A DNA stretch of 64,000 nucleotides from the NCBI GenBank assembly GCA_012519925.1, contig JAAYPF010000019.1, positions 1-64,000 of the forward strand, in the 5' to 3' direction. Positions 52,234 through 62,695 of this stretch are shown in pieces (position 1 is the stretch's first letter; each line of letters starts with the position of its first letter). The position numbers were made by a program, and so were the translations under genes. The stretch is from Clostridiaceae bacterium. Its GTDB lineage: Bacteria > Bacillota > Clostridia > Acetivibrionales > Acetivibrionaceae. Below the pieces are notes generated by a model, which saw only the letters and a program-made list of their open reading frames with translations, had not been told where the DNA came from and made no database searches.

Positions 52234-54276
52234 ATGAATCAAAAAACTTTTACATCGCTTAAGTTTGTTCATAATTTTATATCAAAGTACTGGCTACTAT
52301 TATTTTTTATAGTTTCCACCATATACCTTGAGCTTGTTTTTAGATTGTGGATATTTAAAAGTCTAAGTACCGACTTTATATTTGTTTTGCTATTCTCCCT
52401 ATCTGCCAGTATTATTTTGTTTATTCTGTCTTATGTATTTCCTCCTTTAATAAACAAGCTTTTGTCTATAACGCTTTTATCCTTACTTATTGTTATCTAC
52501 AGCATTCAACTTGTATATTATGATGTGTTCAAAACTACTTTGTCCTTCTTTTCACTAACTGGTACAAGAGACGTACTTCAATTTAAGAGCATTATTATAA
52601 CAGCCGTTTTTAGAAATATTATAGCACTTCTTCTCCTTTTCATACCTTTATTTATTTTGCCCTTTATTTACAGAAAGTGCCGTTTTGAAAGGCTCAAACT
52701 GAAGCCCCTTTTGATTTTATTGGCGTTTTTACTTATTAGCCATGCAGCTTCTTTGTTTTGTGTAAGCTTTACAAAAGAAACCGAGTATTCCCAGTACGAT
52801 TTGTATTATAAATCTGCTATACCCGAATTATCGGTAAATAAATTAGGACTTATGACAACAATGCGGCTTGATGTAAAAAGACTGCTTTTTGGAATAAACT
52901 ACAACGATAACGTCGAGGAATGCTCAAATAACGATGTTATTGAAACTGTTTCAAAATTTGTATACCGAGCGGAAGTAACTTCCACTCATAACATCGAACC
53001 AAATTGCACATTCACTACTCCGACCCCCGAACCAACCTTTAGCACTAATGTATCGAATATCGACTTTGAAGCACTTATTTCAAACGAAAAGGATAAAACT
53101 CTTCTTGATATGCACAAATATTTCTATTCGGTTGAACCTTCCAAAAAAAATAAATATACAGGAATGTTCAAAGATCATAATCTGATTCTCATAACAGCTG
53201 AGGGTTTCTCGCCTTATGCCATCAGCCCTGAATTAACGCCAACTTTGTATAAGATGTCAACGGAAGGCTTTTTTTTCAATAATTTTTACAATCCTATATG
53301 GGGAGTAAGCACCTCCGACGGAGAATATGTCGCTTGTACCGGGCTTATACCAAAATCCGGTATTTGGAGTTTCAGTCGGTCGGGCAAAAATTATATGCCT
53401 TTTGTTATGGGCAACCAGCTCAAGAATTTCGGATATACTTTGAAAGCATACCATAATCACTCCTACAAATATTATAACAGGCATATTTCACATCCAAATA
53501 TGGGCTACGATTACAAAGGAATAGGTAACGGACTGAATATAAAAAACACTTGGCCTGAATCGGACCTTGAAATGATTGATGTTACAATGGATGAATATAT
53601 TGGGAACGTACCTTTTCACACATATTACATGACTATAAGCGGTCATTTAAACTATACCTTTGGTGGAAACTACATTGCAAGGAAAAATAAAGCCTATGTT
53701 GAGCACCTTCCCTTCTCTGATAAAGCAAAGGCATATATTGCGTGCAATATGGAGCTTGAATTTGCCGTGAAATCTCTTATGGACAAACTAGAAGAGGCTG
53801 GCATAGCCGATAAAACTGTAATTGCCATAAGTCCGGATCATTATCCTTACGGACTTCCTAAGGAAAATATCGATGAGCTTGCAGGACATAAAGTTGAAGA
53901 TAATTTTGAACTATATAAAAGCACCTTAATTCTATGGAAAAAAGGAATGGATACTGTTATAGTCAACAAACCCTGCTCAAGCCTTGATATACTACCTACT
54001 CTATCAAATTTATTCGGACTTACCTTTGACTCAAGACTACTAATGGGGACAGATATATTATCTGACAGCAGACCTCTTGTCATATTTTCAAATAGGAGCT
54101 GGATTACAGACTATGCACAGTATAATAGCAAATCTGGTTCTGCAGAATATATTGAGGGTATTGATAAAGATATAAAGTATATTGAAGCTATAAATAAAAT
54201 TGTATCGGATAAATTTAAATACTCGGCGAAAATTATTGATACGGATTACTATGCTAAAATTTTAAAGGAATACTGA
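52234..54276 (+). CDS. LTA synthase-family sulfatase-fold membrane protein
   Basis: N-terminal TM helices; NPIWGVSTSDGEYVACTGLIP and AISPDHYPYGL. Confidence 0.88.
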   Translation: MNQKTFTSLKFVHNFISKYWLLLFFIVSTIYLELVFRLWIFKSLSTDFIFVLLFSLSASIILFILSYVFPPLINKLLSITLLSLLIVIYSIQLVYYDVFKTTLSFFSLTGTRDVLQFKSIIITAVFRNIIALLLLFIPLFILPFIYRKCRFERLKLKPLLILLAFLLISHAASLFCVSFTKETEYSQYDLYYKSAIPELSVNKLGLMTTMRLDVKRLLFGINYNDNVEECSNNDVIETVSKFVYRAEVTSTHNIEPNCTFTTPTPEPTFSTNVSNIDFEALISNEKDKTLLDMHKYFYSVEPSKKNKYTGMFKDHNLILITAEGFSPYAISPELTPTLYKMSTEGFFFNNFYNPIWGVSTSDGEYVACTGLIPKSGIWSFSRSGKNYMPFVMGNQLKNFGYTLKAYHNHSYKYYNRHISHPNMGYDYKGIGNGLNIKNTWPESDLEMIDVTMDEYIGNVPFHTYYMTISGHLNYTFGGNYIARKNKAYVEHLPFSDKAKAYIACNMELEFAVKSLMDKLEEAGIADKTVIAISPDHYPYGLPKENIDELAGHKVEDNFELYKSTLILWKKGMDTVIVNKPCSSLDILPTLSNLFGLTFDSRLLMGTDILSDSRPLVIFSNRSWITDYAQYNSKSGSAEYIEGIDKDIKYIEAINKIVSDKFKYSAKIIDTDYYAKILKEY

Positions 54277-54282
54277 TCCACG

Positions 54283-55086
54283 TCATAACTCATGGGACTT
54301 TTCAACAACTTTTGAGACTTCATTATACAAATTCTGTAAATCAATTTTTCCTTCTTTTTTACTTAGGTAAATCAAATATTCAATATTTCCTTCCGGTCCC
54401 TTTATTGGTGAAAAATCCAAGCCTTTTACCTTAAGTCCCGTTTCTAATACAAAAGTGATGATGTCTTTTATTACATCTTCGTGAACTATTGGATCCCGTA
54501 CAACTCCATGTTTACCTACTTTATCCCTTCCCGCCTCAAATTGCGGCTTAATCAGGCACATGAGCTCACCTTCGTCAGTCATCAATTTAATTGCTACAGG
54601 AATGACTTTTTTGAGAGAAATAAACGAAACGTCTACTGATGCAAAATCAACTAATGTACCTATTTGCTCTCGTTCAACATACCGGATATTTGTTCGTTCC
54701 ATGCATACAACTCGCTCGTCATTTCTTAGTTGCCATGCCAACTGCCCATAGCCAACATCTACAGCAAAGACTTTAGCTGCACCATTTTTTAGCATACAAT
54801 CGGTAAATCCTCCCGTGGATGCCCCAATATCCATTGCTGTCTTTCCTTTTAAATCTATATTAAATACCTTAATTGCCTTTTCAAGTTTTAGCCCGCCCCT
54901 GCTGACATAAGGATGTACATTTTCTTTTATCATTATTTCTGACTCTATATCAACCTTTAAACCAGGTTTATCTTCTTTGTTACCAGCTACAAACACAACT
55001 CCTGCCATTATAGAACTTCTTGCCTTTTCACGGCTTTCAAAAAGCCCCTTATTTACTAGCAAAACATCAAGTCTTTCCTTTTTCAA
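54283..55086 (-). CDS. tlyA: TlyA-family rRNA 2'-O-methyltransferase
   Basis: S4 domain; AMDIGASTGGFTDCMLKNGAAKVFAVDVGYGQL. Confidence 0.94.
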   Translation of the reverse strand: MKKERLDVLLVNKGLFESREKARSSIMAGVVFVAGNKEDKPGLKVDIESEIMIKENVHPYVSRGGLKLEKAIKVFNIDLKGKTAMDIGASTGGFTDCMLKNGAAKVFAVDVGYGQLAWQLRNDERVVCMERTNIRYVEREQIGTLVDFASVDVSFISLKKVIPVAIKLMTDEGELMCLIKPQFEAGRDKVGKHGVVRDPIVHEDVIKDIITFVLETGLKVKGLDFSPIKGPEGNIEYLIYLSKKEGKIDLQNLYNEVSKVVEKSHEL

Positions 55087-55154
55087 GACCTAAACCTCCG
55101 TATTCTACTATGTACGTTTCAAAAAACACCTTTCTTGATATAACAATTGATCAG

Positions 55155-57053
55155 CTATTTTTTGGGAACAGCCTCAACATTTACTCTTTCCTTATTCACT
55201 AACTTAATTGCATCCTTCACAATAGCTTGCTCGTCAAGTCTGTATATACTCTGAAGCTCAATTTTTGAACCATGGGGAATAAATTTATCCGGATATCCAA
55301 ATATTTTTGTTTTTATGTTTATTCCGTTCTGATTCAATGTCTCAAGTACCCTACTTCCAAATCCTCCCGCTATGACATTATCCTCAATAGCTATAATACG
55401 TCTTGTCTTTATTGCAGAGCTAAAAAGAAGCTTTTCATCAAGAGGCTTAATAAACCTAGAATATATAACATCACATGAGATACCTACATCTTCTAACATA
55501 TCTGCAACTTTCAACGCAACCTCTACCTTATTTCCAATAGCCACAATAGTTAGATCGCTTCCTTCACGTACAAGCAAAGATTTACCAAACTTAATTGGCT
55601 CAGTATCAATTAGTTTGTCTACTCCTCTTCCCCTCGGATACCTTATTGCAATGGGACCATTATGTACTTTTACTGCATATTCTATCATCAATGCAAACTC
55701 CGCGTAATCACAAGGAGCTAGCATTGTCATATTGGGTATATGATTCAAGAAAGAAACATCATATATACCTTGATGTGTTTCTCCATCTTCACCAACAATA
55801 CCAGCTCTGTCAATAGCAAATACTACGTGAAGATTTTGAATTGCAACATCATGAAGTACTTGATCGTATGCCCTCTGCAAAAAAGAAGAATATAGAGCAA
55901 CTACAGGTGTAATACCGTTTCTAGCTAGTCCCGCAGCAAAGGTAACTGCATGTTGCTCTGCAATCCCCACATCAAAGAACCTCTCAGGAAATTTCTTAGA
56001 AAAAGGTTCTAGACCTGTCCCATGAGGCATTGCCGCTGAAATAGCTACTACTTTATCATCGTCTTGTGCTATCCTACAGAGCTCGTTGCCAAAAATTTCG
56101 GAATAGCCCGGTCCACTATTTGCGATTAGCTCCCCTGTCTCAACTTCAAAAGGTGCTATGCCGTGAAAAACATGGGGATTTTCCTCCGCATATGTATAGC
56201 CCTTACCCTTCTGTGTACATACATGTATTAGTACAGGACCTTTTATCGTCTTTGCTATGTTTAAGAGCTTTTCAATTTCAGTTGTATTATGCCCATCAAC
56301 TGGTCCTAAATACTTAAATCCAAGTTCTTCAAATATTATCCCAGGCATTATCATATATTTTATAGAGCCTTTAACTCTTCCTAAAGCCTTTGCAGCACTC
56401 TTTCCTATTGCAGGGATCTTTTTTAATATGAGATCTATATCCTCTTTCACCTTAAAATAGAAAGGTTCTGTCCTTATTTTGCTTAAGTATTTTGAAAGAC
56501 CCCCAACATTTTTAGAAATTGACATTTCATTGTCATTTAAAATTACAATAAAATTGTTTGGGAACCTTCCTGCATTATTCAATGCTTCAAAAGCCATCCC
56601 TCCTGTCATTGCTCCATCTCCTATAACAGCAATAACTGAAGATGATTCTTTTTTTAAGTCTCTTGCTTTTGCAATTCCTAAGGCAGCAGAAATAGAAGTG
56701 CTGCTATGACCTGTATTAAAGGCATCATGCTCACTTTCATTAGCCTTAGGAAACCCGGACAATCCTCCTAGTTTCCTCAATGTATCGAATTGGTCTTTTC
56801 TTCCTGTAATTATCTTATGAACATAAGACTGATGTCCAACATCCCAAACAATTTTGTCGGAAGGCGAATCAAACACACGGTGAAGTGCAAGGGTCAACTC
56901 CACTACACCTAAGTTAGAAGCAAGATGCCCCCCCGTCTTAGACACCTTATCAATTAAGAACATTCTTATTTCCGTTGCCAATTCATTCAATTCATCCAGA
57001 CTCATATTTTTTATATCATCCGGTGAATTAACTCTATTTATCAAATCAGCCAA
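55155..57053 (-). CDS. dxs: 1-deoxy-D-xylulose-5-phosphate synthase
   Basis: GDGAMTGGMAFEALNNAG, DRAGIVGEDGETHQG. Confidence 0.96.
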   Translation of the reverse strand: MADLINRVNSPDDIKNMSLDELNELATEIRMFLIDKVSKTGGHLASNLGVVELTLALHRVFDSPSDKIVWDVGHQSYVHKIITGRKDQFDTLRKLGGLSGFPKANESEHDAFNTGHSSTSISAALGIAKARDLKKESSSVIAVIGDGAMTGGMAFEALNNAGRFPNNFIVILNDNEMSISKNVGGLSKYLSKIRTEPFYFKVKEDIDLILKKIPAIGKSAAKALGRVKGSIKYMIMPGIIFEELGFKYLGPVDGHNTTEIEKLLNIAKTIKGPVLIHVCTQKGKGYTYAEENPHVFHGIAPFEVETGELIANSGPGYSEIFGNELCRIAQDDDKVVAISAAMPHGTGLEPFSKKFPERFFDVGIAEQHAVTFAAGLARNGITPVVALYSSFLQRAYDQVLHDVAIQNLHVVFAIDRAGIVGEDGETHQGIYDVSFLNHIPNMTMLAPCDYAEFALMIEYAVKVHNGPIAIRYPRGRGVDKLIDTEPIKFGKSLLVREGSDLTIVAIGNKVEVALKVADMLEDVGISCDVIYSRFIKPLDEKLLFSSAIKTRRIIAIEDNVIAGGFGSRVLETLNQNGINIKTKIFGYPDKFIPHGSKIELQSIYRLDEQAIVKDAIKLVNKERVNVEAVPKK

Positions 57054-57757
57054 ATAGGTTTCATCTCACTTTCTTTTTTTTTCGCCTTATTCCCATTATC
57101 CATAAAGCTAAATCTTCCTAACAAAAACTTTAATATTACAGCTACTTTATAAACTATATAATTACTCTTTTCAATCGCTATCGTCTTTCCAATAGCCTTC
57201 CCTCCGATGGTCAGCGATGCAACAGTGCCAGTAATTCCAACACTTGCTAGTGTCTGCATAGCACCGTTAGCTATCATGGCAATTTGTACCACAATAAAAC
57301 CACTGGCTGCTCCACTTATAACACCACATATATCACCTACAACATCATTACATATGCTCGACACCCTGTTTGCATTTCTAATGAGTATTATAGCCTGCTT
57401 CGCTCCGTATAGCTTTCTTGATGCCATAGCATGGAAAGGAGCCTCATCGGCTGCAGTGACAGCAATACCTATTATATCAAAAACAATACCCATTAAAATA
57501 ATTACCAATACTATAAGAAAAGATATGTAAATATAAGCATCTTCTAAAAGGGTTGAGGATATAATAGATAGACTTGAAGATAGTATAAATGTAAGTATTG
57601 TTACAAAAACAACCCATTTAAAATTTTCTTTTTTTGAACCAACAACATTAGTTCGAAACTTTATCTTTCGATCATTCGCAGGATGTTTATAATTGTCATC
57701 CACTAAACTACCCTCCAAATACCCAATAAATGAATAACTTACACTAAATCCTCGCAA
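57041..57757 (-). CDS. oapA: Membrane protein, candidate OLE-associated protein OapA
   Basis: Multi-TM protein directly downstream of the OLE-like RNA and upstream of dxs; assignment mainly contextual. Confidence 0.75.
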   Translation of the reverse strand: MRGFSVSYSFIGYLEGSLVDDNYKHPANDRKIKFRTNVVGSKKENFKWVVFVTILTFILSSSLSIISSTLLEDAYIYISFLIVLVIILMGIVFDIIGIAVTAADEAPFHAMASRKLYGAKQAIILIRNANRVSSICNDVVGDICGVISGAASGFIVVQIAMIANGAMQTLASVGITGTVASLTIGGKAIGKTIAIEKSNYIVYKVAVILKFLLGRFSFMDNGNKAKKKESEMKPIWLI

Positions 57758-57778
57758 ACTACATCTATAAATTAAATA

Positions 57779-58397
57779 CAGGGTGGAAATACATTGAGTA
57801 AATTTTGCGGCTTAGGTCAGGCATGTTTTCCACGGAAGATACTGAAATGTCGCCAAATCAGCGGTTTCCCTTTAGATCCTCCGCCACATTGTTACCAATT
57901 GTGGGGCCTGATTACCACTTAGTCCACACTGCAATCCCCAGTGTATCTCTTTCTAGAACAGTCTAGGGGTTTTCCCCAACAGCCTGACCGATTCCTAGCC
58001 TCTTTTGCAAAGGTGGTTTCAAACTGCTTTAGTGTCCTCGTATCGGCCAATACTTGTACACCTGACCATTATCCACCAACTTCACTCAAGGCAGGCTACT
58101 CTGTTCACAGCACCTTTACGGAACCGCATAACAGGTTTACTCCCTTCTCGTAGTTGAGGTGGCACTCTAAAAACGAAATGTTTTAAAGTGTCTTTTCTTC
58201 CACAAGGAAGGGTCTCCACGGAAAAGGGGTCAACGCCCGCATGCCATTGCGGATCGCCCCAAAACCTTAACTCCCAGCATCAGCCCACTACTGGGCGTAA
58301 CAAGCCAACACAAGGAACTTCATCGATGTGCCCTTAAGCGGATTTTTAGGCCCGCCTTCAGAACCGGTAGCACCGACTAGAATACTGCACCACCCTG
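57779..58397 (-). ncRNA. ole: OLE (ornate, large, extremophilic) RNA
   Basis: ~620-nt GC-rich non-coding stretch; ends pair (5' CAGGGTGG / 3' CCACCCTG); lies between ispA cluster and oapA-dxs-tlyA as in known OLE loci. Confidence 0.9.
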
Positions 58398-58833
58398 TTT
58401 TATAGCAATTTTGTAAACACTCAGTAACACTACTTCTATTTGTCATGAAAAGCGTCACAAAGTGCTTAATCTACAATAAGCCTCTCACATTATTGCATTT
58501 ATTTATATGAGGCTTTTTGGTATGACAAGTACTTATTATATCATACAAACACCAATCTATAAAGAATCACTATTATCTGTAAATCGCCTTTAATCATCAA
58601 TAAAAGCATTTAGTTCGACTCAATGAATTTATAGTTATTAATGCCTTGTTTTAGTTCTCTATGCTAATTCTAATGCTACTATATCTTTCGAAAATTGTTC
58701 TAAATTTTGTATGGGGAATAACGAAAAAATAGCTTCTTATTCTCATAGTGTGAGAACATTATCAAATCAAGTTTCTTCGTCATCCAAGAGTTGGAACTTA
58801 TATTTTAACCGTTCCTAGGTCTTTTTGAATTAC

Positions 58834-59274
58834 TTATCCAAGCCAAATGCCGATTAAAATTCCTAAAAGAGCACCCATAACTACTTCAAAGGGAGAATGT
58901 CCCAATAATTCCTTAAGTTTTTCATCAAAGTACAGCTTATCATTATGAGAGTGAAGAAGTTGATTCAATACCTTTGCTTGCTTTCCTGCAGCTCTTCTTA
59001 CACCTGCCGCATCATACATTACAATTAAAGACACAGCAAATGCAATACCAAACTCTGCAGATTCTATTCCTCTAATTTTACCAATAACAGTTGCTAAAGA
59101 TACAATAAATGCTGAATGTGAACTTGGCATTCCTCCTGAACCTATGAATCTCGTAAAATCAATTCTTTTACTTGTCAATAGAATATTTATTACCTTTAGA
59201 AGCTGTGCTAAGAACCACGCAAAAACAGGTACTGTTATCGTCTTGTTTTGTGTAACCGCATCAATAATATGCAC
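58834..59274 (-). CDS. Divergent PAP2 family protein (YuiD-like)
   Basis: SGGMPSSHSAFIVSLAT, MYDAAGVRRAAGKQA, LGHSPFEVVMGALLG. Confidence 0.93.
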   Translation of the reverse strand: MHIIDAVTQNKTITVPVFAWFLAQLLKVINILLTSKRIDFTRFIGSGGMPSSHSAFIVSLATVIGKIRGIESAEFGIAFAVSLIVMYDAAGVRRAAGKQAKVLNQLLHSHNDKLYFDEKLKELLGHSPFEVVMGALLGILIGIWLG

Positions 59275-59393
59275 TTTGCTAAAATCCTCCCTAATAACTA
59301 ACGCGTTTTTAAAAATCCTTTAGACCCTTTTTAAAAAAACAAACCATAAATTATTTCTTAAAAACACAAGTCGCAGTTTTTTGTTTCCCCCAG

Positions 59394-60284
59394 TTATATT
59401 TCCCTTACAATAAGATATTCTGTGAGTTCCTTAAGAAAAGCAGCTTTTGTACCAAACTTTTGTAGGTTTGTTATTGCTTCTTCTGATGTCTTATTAAGCA
59501 TTTGCTTTGACTTTTCAAGCCCATAAAGGCTTACATATGTAGTTTTCTTATTTGAGGCATCACTGCCGACTTTTTTCCCTAATTTCTCAGTGCTTCCTTC
59601 TACATCCAGTATGTCATCCTTTATCTGGAAAGCCAATCCTAAGCCTTCAGCAAATTTTTCCAGACTTTGTGATTCCTCATCGGTAGCATTGCAGATAATT
59701 GCTGCGGATACTACCGGTGCTTTTATTAATGCTCCTGTCTTATATCTGTGTATATATTCAAGTGTCTCAATAGATATTTCCTTATTTTCTGATTCAGTAT
59801 CAATAACCTGACCTCCAATCATACCTCTTATACCGGAGGATTTTGCTATATATGCCATTGCTTTAATTTTATTTTCTAGATTATTAGGTTTACTAGAGGT
59901 ACTTTCAAGCATCACCTCAAAAGCCATGTTAAGAAGTCCGTCACCGGCTAAAATAGCGAGTGATTCACCAAACATTTTGTGATTTGTAAGTTTCCCCCTT
60001 CTATAATCATCATTATCCATAGCAGGAAGATCATCATGTATTAATGAATAGGTATGAATCATTTCAATAGCACACGCATAAGGAAGGACTTCTTCTAAAT
60101 CACCACCTAGCATATCACACACCGCAAGTGCAAGAGTAGGTCTAAGTCTTTTACCTCCAGCTAGGAGACTATAACGAATAGCAGTATATATAGATTTCTC
60201 CAACAAATCCTTCTCTTTTATGCTTTTATCCAAAAAATCGTTTACCATATCTGTATATCTATTTTGTTTTTCCATAAAGTCCAT
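59394..60284 (-). CDS. ispA: Polyprenyl (farnesyl) diphosphate synthase
   Basis: LIHDDLPAMDNDDYRRG, GGKRLRP, FQIKDDILD. Confidence 0.95.
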   Translation of the reverse strand: MDFMEKQNRYTDMVNDFLDKSIKEKDLLEKSIYTAIRYSLLAGGKRLRPTLALAVCDMLGGDLEEVLPYACAIEMIHTYSLIHDDLPAMDNDDYRRGKLTNHKMFGESLAILAGDGLLNMAFEVMLESTSSKPNNLENKIKAMAYIAKSSGIRGMIGGQVIDTESENKEISIETLEYIHRYKTGALIKAPVVSAAIICNATDEESQSLEKFAEGLGLAFQIKDDILDVEGSTEKLGKKVGSDASNKKTTYVSLYGLEKSKQMLNKTSEEAITNLQKFGTKAAFLKELTEYLIVREI

Positions 60285-60333
60285 TTAAATATCCCCTATC
60301 TTATTTTCTTTATTTTCAAACTGTAAAATTGCT

Positions 60334-60567
60334 TTATTTGTCCTCATTGAAAGGTTTTTCAATTACTTCGCCCTTCTCATTTTCCACTAATATAGTTATT
60401 TTTTTCTCTATTTCATCTAACATCTTACTTAAATCTTTTGAAAGTGTAACACCTTTTTGAAAAATCTCTATAGACTCATCTAGTGACATCTCGCCATGTT
60501 CTAACTTCTCAACTATTTCTTCAAGTTCACTAAGTGACTTTTCAAAGTTCTTTTTTTCTTTAGCCAT
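60334..60567 (-). CDS. xseB: Exodeoxyribonuclease VII small subunit
   Basis: FEKSLSELEEIVEKLEHGEMSLDESIEIFQKGV. Confidence 0.95.
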   Translation of the reverse strand: MAKEKKNFEKSLSELEEIVEKLEHGEMSLDESIEIFQKGVTLSKDLSKMLDEIEKKITILVENEKGEVIEKPFNEDK

Positions 60568-60569
60568 AA

Positions 60570-61835
60570 TTAACTCCTGCCCTTCACTCTATTTACTGTA
60601 CAATATAAGTCACCGTCGGCTAGGTTAACTTTTAATTGCTCTCCTACCGCCACATCCTTCACAGATTTGACAATATTCTCGTCATCTGCTAATTTAACAA
60701 TACTATACCCCCGTGATAATATAGTTAAAGGACTTAGGGCATCGAGCTTTCCTATAAGAAACTTAAGCTTTGCCTCGGCTCTCTCCTGTCTCATAAGAAA
60801 GGCTTTTCTCATATCCTTACATAGGGTATCTAGTTTCATTCTCTCTTGATATACCCTGTCATAAGGCTGCCTGAAAACAGCAGAGTTTTTAAGTTCTTCA
60901 AGTCTCTTACGTTTAATTTTTGCATTTCTTAAAACTGAACTTCTAAGCCTTATATCCAGCTCAATTAGCCTATTAATAAGTTGTTGCTTCTCTGGCATCA
61001 CAATCTCAGCAGCCGCCGAAGGAGTAGGAGCACGCACGTCTGCAGTAAAATCACATATTGTATAGTCTGTCTCATGACCAACTGCTGATATTATCGGAAT
61101 CTCGGACTTAAATATACTCCTTGCAACAATTTCCTCATTAAAAGGCCAAAGCTCTTCTAAAGACCCTCCTCCCCTAGCAATTATAATAACGTCAACACAC
61201 TTTAATTGGTTAAGAGTATCAATAGCCTTGCTTATTTCGTTAGCTGCACCTAATCCTTGAACTTTAACAGGAAACACTTTTATACTAGCGTTATGAAATC
61301 TCCTGTCAAGTACATTTATGATATCGCGAATAACCGATCCCGTTGATGATGTTACCACTCCAATTGAATTAGGCAAAAAAGGTATTCCTTTTTTATAACA
61401 GCTTTCAAAAAGTCCTTCATTAGAGAGTTTTTGTTTTAATTGTTCAAAGGCAATATGAAGATTACCAACACCGTCATTTATCATTTCCTCAGCATAAAGC
61501 TGGTACTGCCCATCTCTTTCATATATAGAAATATATCCTTTTATTATAACCTTCATTCCATTTTCGGGCAAAAACTTTAAGTATGAATTATGCGATCTGA
61601 ACATAACACACTTAATAAGACTGTTTTCGTCCTTAAGTGTAAAATACATATGCCCTGAAGAATGATTTTTGAAATTGGAAATTTCACCTCTAATCCAGAG
61701 GTTTGATAGTATCATATCCTTTGAAATAAGTCCTTTAATGTATCCATTTATCGTAGATACAGTCAATATATTTTCAAAAGCACCAGTCAAAGCTTCTCTC
61801 ATTTCCTCACCTAAAACTATTAATAAATTTCCCAT
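60570..61835 (-). CDS. xseA: Exodeoxyribonuclease VII large subunit
   Basis: IIIARGGGSLEELWPFNEE, SAVGHETDYTICDFTADVRAPTPSAAAE. Confidence 0.96.
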   Translation of the reverse strand: MGNLLIVLGEEMREALTGAFENILTVSTINGYIKGLISKDMILSNLWIRGEISNFKNHSSGHMYFTLKDENSLIKCVMFRSHNSYLKFLPENGMKVIIKGYISIYERDGQYQLYAEEMINDGVGNLHIAFEQLKQKLSNEGLFESCYKKGIPFLPNSIGVVTSSTGSVIRDIINVLDRRFHNASIKVFPVKVQGLGAANEISKAIDTLNQLKCVDVIIIARGGGSLEELWPFNEEIVARSIFKSEIPIISAVGHETDYTICDFTADVRAPTPSAAAEIVMPEKQQLINRLIELDIRLRSSVLRNAKIKRKRLEELKNSAVFRQPYDRVYQERMKLDTLCKDMRKAFLMRQERAEAKLKFLIGKLDALSPLTILSRGYSIVKLADDENIVKSVKDVAVGEQLKVNLADGDLYCTVNRVKGRS

Positions 61836-61953
61836 CCGAAAGCTCTTAAGCTTTCATAACGGAGTTTGTGACTTAATTATTGAATAGGTTCTTTTTTGAA
61901 ATGTTCTCAACACTTTAATTGCAGTAAGTATCTTTCTTACGATTTTCATTACA

Positions 61954-61982
61954 ACAACCCACCTTGAAAAAAGGTGGGTTGT
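61954..61982 (-). terminator. Hairpin ACAACCCACCTT/AAGGTGGGTTGT
   Basis: 12-bp perfect inverted repeat after nusB. Confidence 0.6.
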
Positions 61983-61998
61983 ACAATTCAAAAAACTC

Positions 61999-62424
61999 TT
62001 ACGTTTTTTCTGCCTCAGTAGGTAATACTCTTACTTTTGAAACTTTACCTAATATACCATTAATAAAAGAACTACTTTCTTCACCGCTGTAACTTTTGGC
62101 CAATTCAACAGCTTCATTTATAGATACGTTAAGCGGAATATCCCTTCTATAACACATCTCATATATACTAAGCCTTAAAATAGATAAATCAACCTTTGAA
62201 ATTCTAGAAAGTTTCCATCCCTTTGAATACATTTCAATGTTTTTATCAATCTGTTCTACATTTTTGTATACGCCTTCCACAACATCAACAATATATTTTG
62301 TGTCATTTTCAGTAAGAGTCTCTTCTTCAAGGGTCTGCCTTATCTGCTCTTCCCTAGAATCCTTCTGGATCTCTAGTTGGTATACGAGTTTCATTGCAAT
62401 TTCCCTGGCTGCCCTTCTTCCCAT
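61999..62424 (-). CDS. nusB: Transcription antitermination protein
   Basis: MGRRAAREIAMKLVYQLE, NVSINEAVELAKSYSGEESSSFINGILGKV. Confidence 0.95.
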   Translation of the reverse strand: MGRRAAREIAMKLVYQLEIQKDSREEQIRQTLEEETLTENDTKYIVDVVEGVYKNVEQIDKNIEMYSKGWKLSRISKVDLSILRLSIYEMCYRRDIPLNVSINEAVELAKSYSGEESSSFINGILGKVSKVRVLPTEAEKT

Positions 62425-62453
62425 TAACCTTGTACCTCCTAAATTAATCTCAT

Positions 62454-62684
62454 TTATCTATATGTACCTGGTGGTAATATTCTATCCAACAAATTTCTTA
62501 AATAGTCCTTGTCTTTTGAAATCTTTTTTCCAATATAATAACCTATTAATACACATAATGCAATAAATATCGTCTGAAAAAAGCCTGCAACAAGTGTACA
62601 TATTGCAAATAACAAACCAAATAAAGCACCGTTTATTTCACCAAAATGTGTTTTATAAAAATTGATTAACTTTTCCAAACTCAT
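62454..62684 (-). CDS. DUF2273-like small membrane protein
   Basis: Short two-TM protein in amaP-nusB context. Confidence 0.8.
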   Translation of the reverse strand: MSLEKLINFYKTHFGEINGALFGLLFAICTLVAGFFQTIFIALCVLIGYYIGKKISKDKDYLRNLLDRILPPGTYR

Positions 62685-62695
62685 AATATGCTCTC

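Noticed and set aside
57941-58153. Plus-strand 70-aa ORF
   Set aside because: Lies inside and antisense to the OLE RNA; no Shine-Dalgarno or protein-like pattern
58479-58518. AAGCCTC...GAGGCTT hairpin between the PAP2 gene and OLE RNA
   Set aside because: Probably an ordinary terminator, but the T-run fits the plus strand better than the minus-strand gene; function unclear
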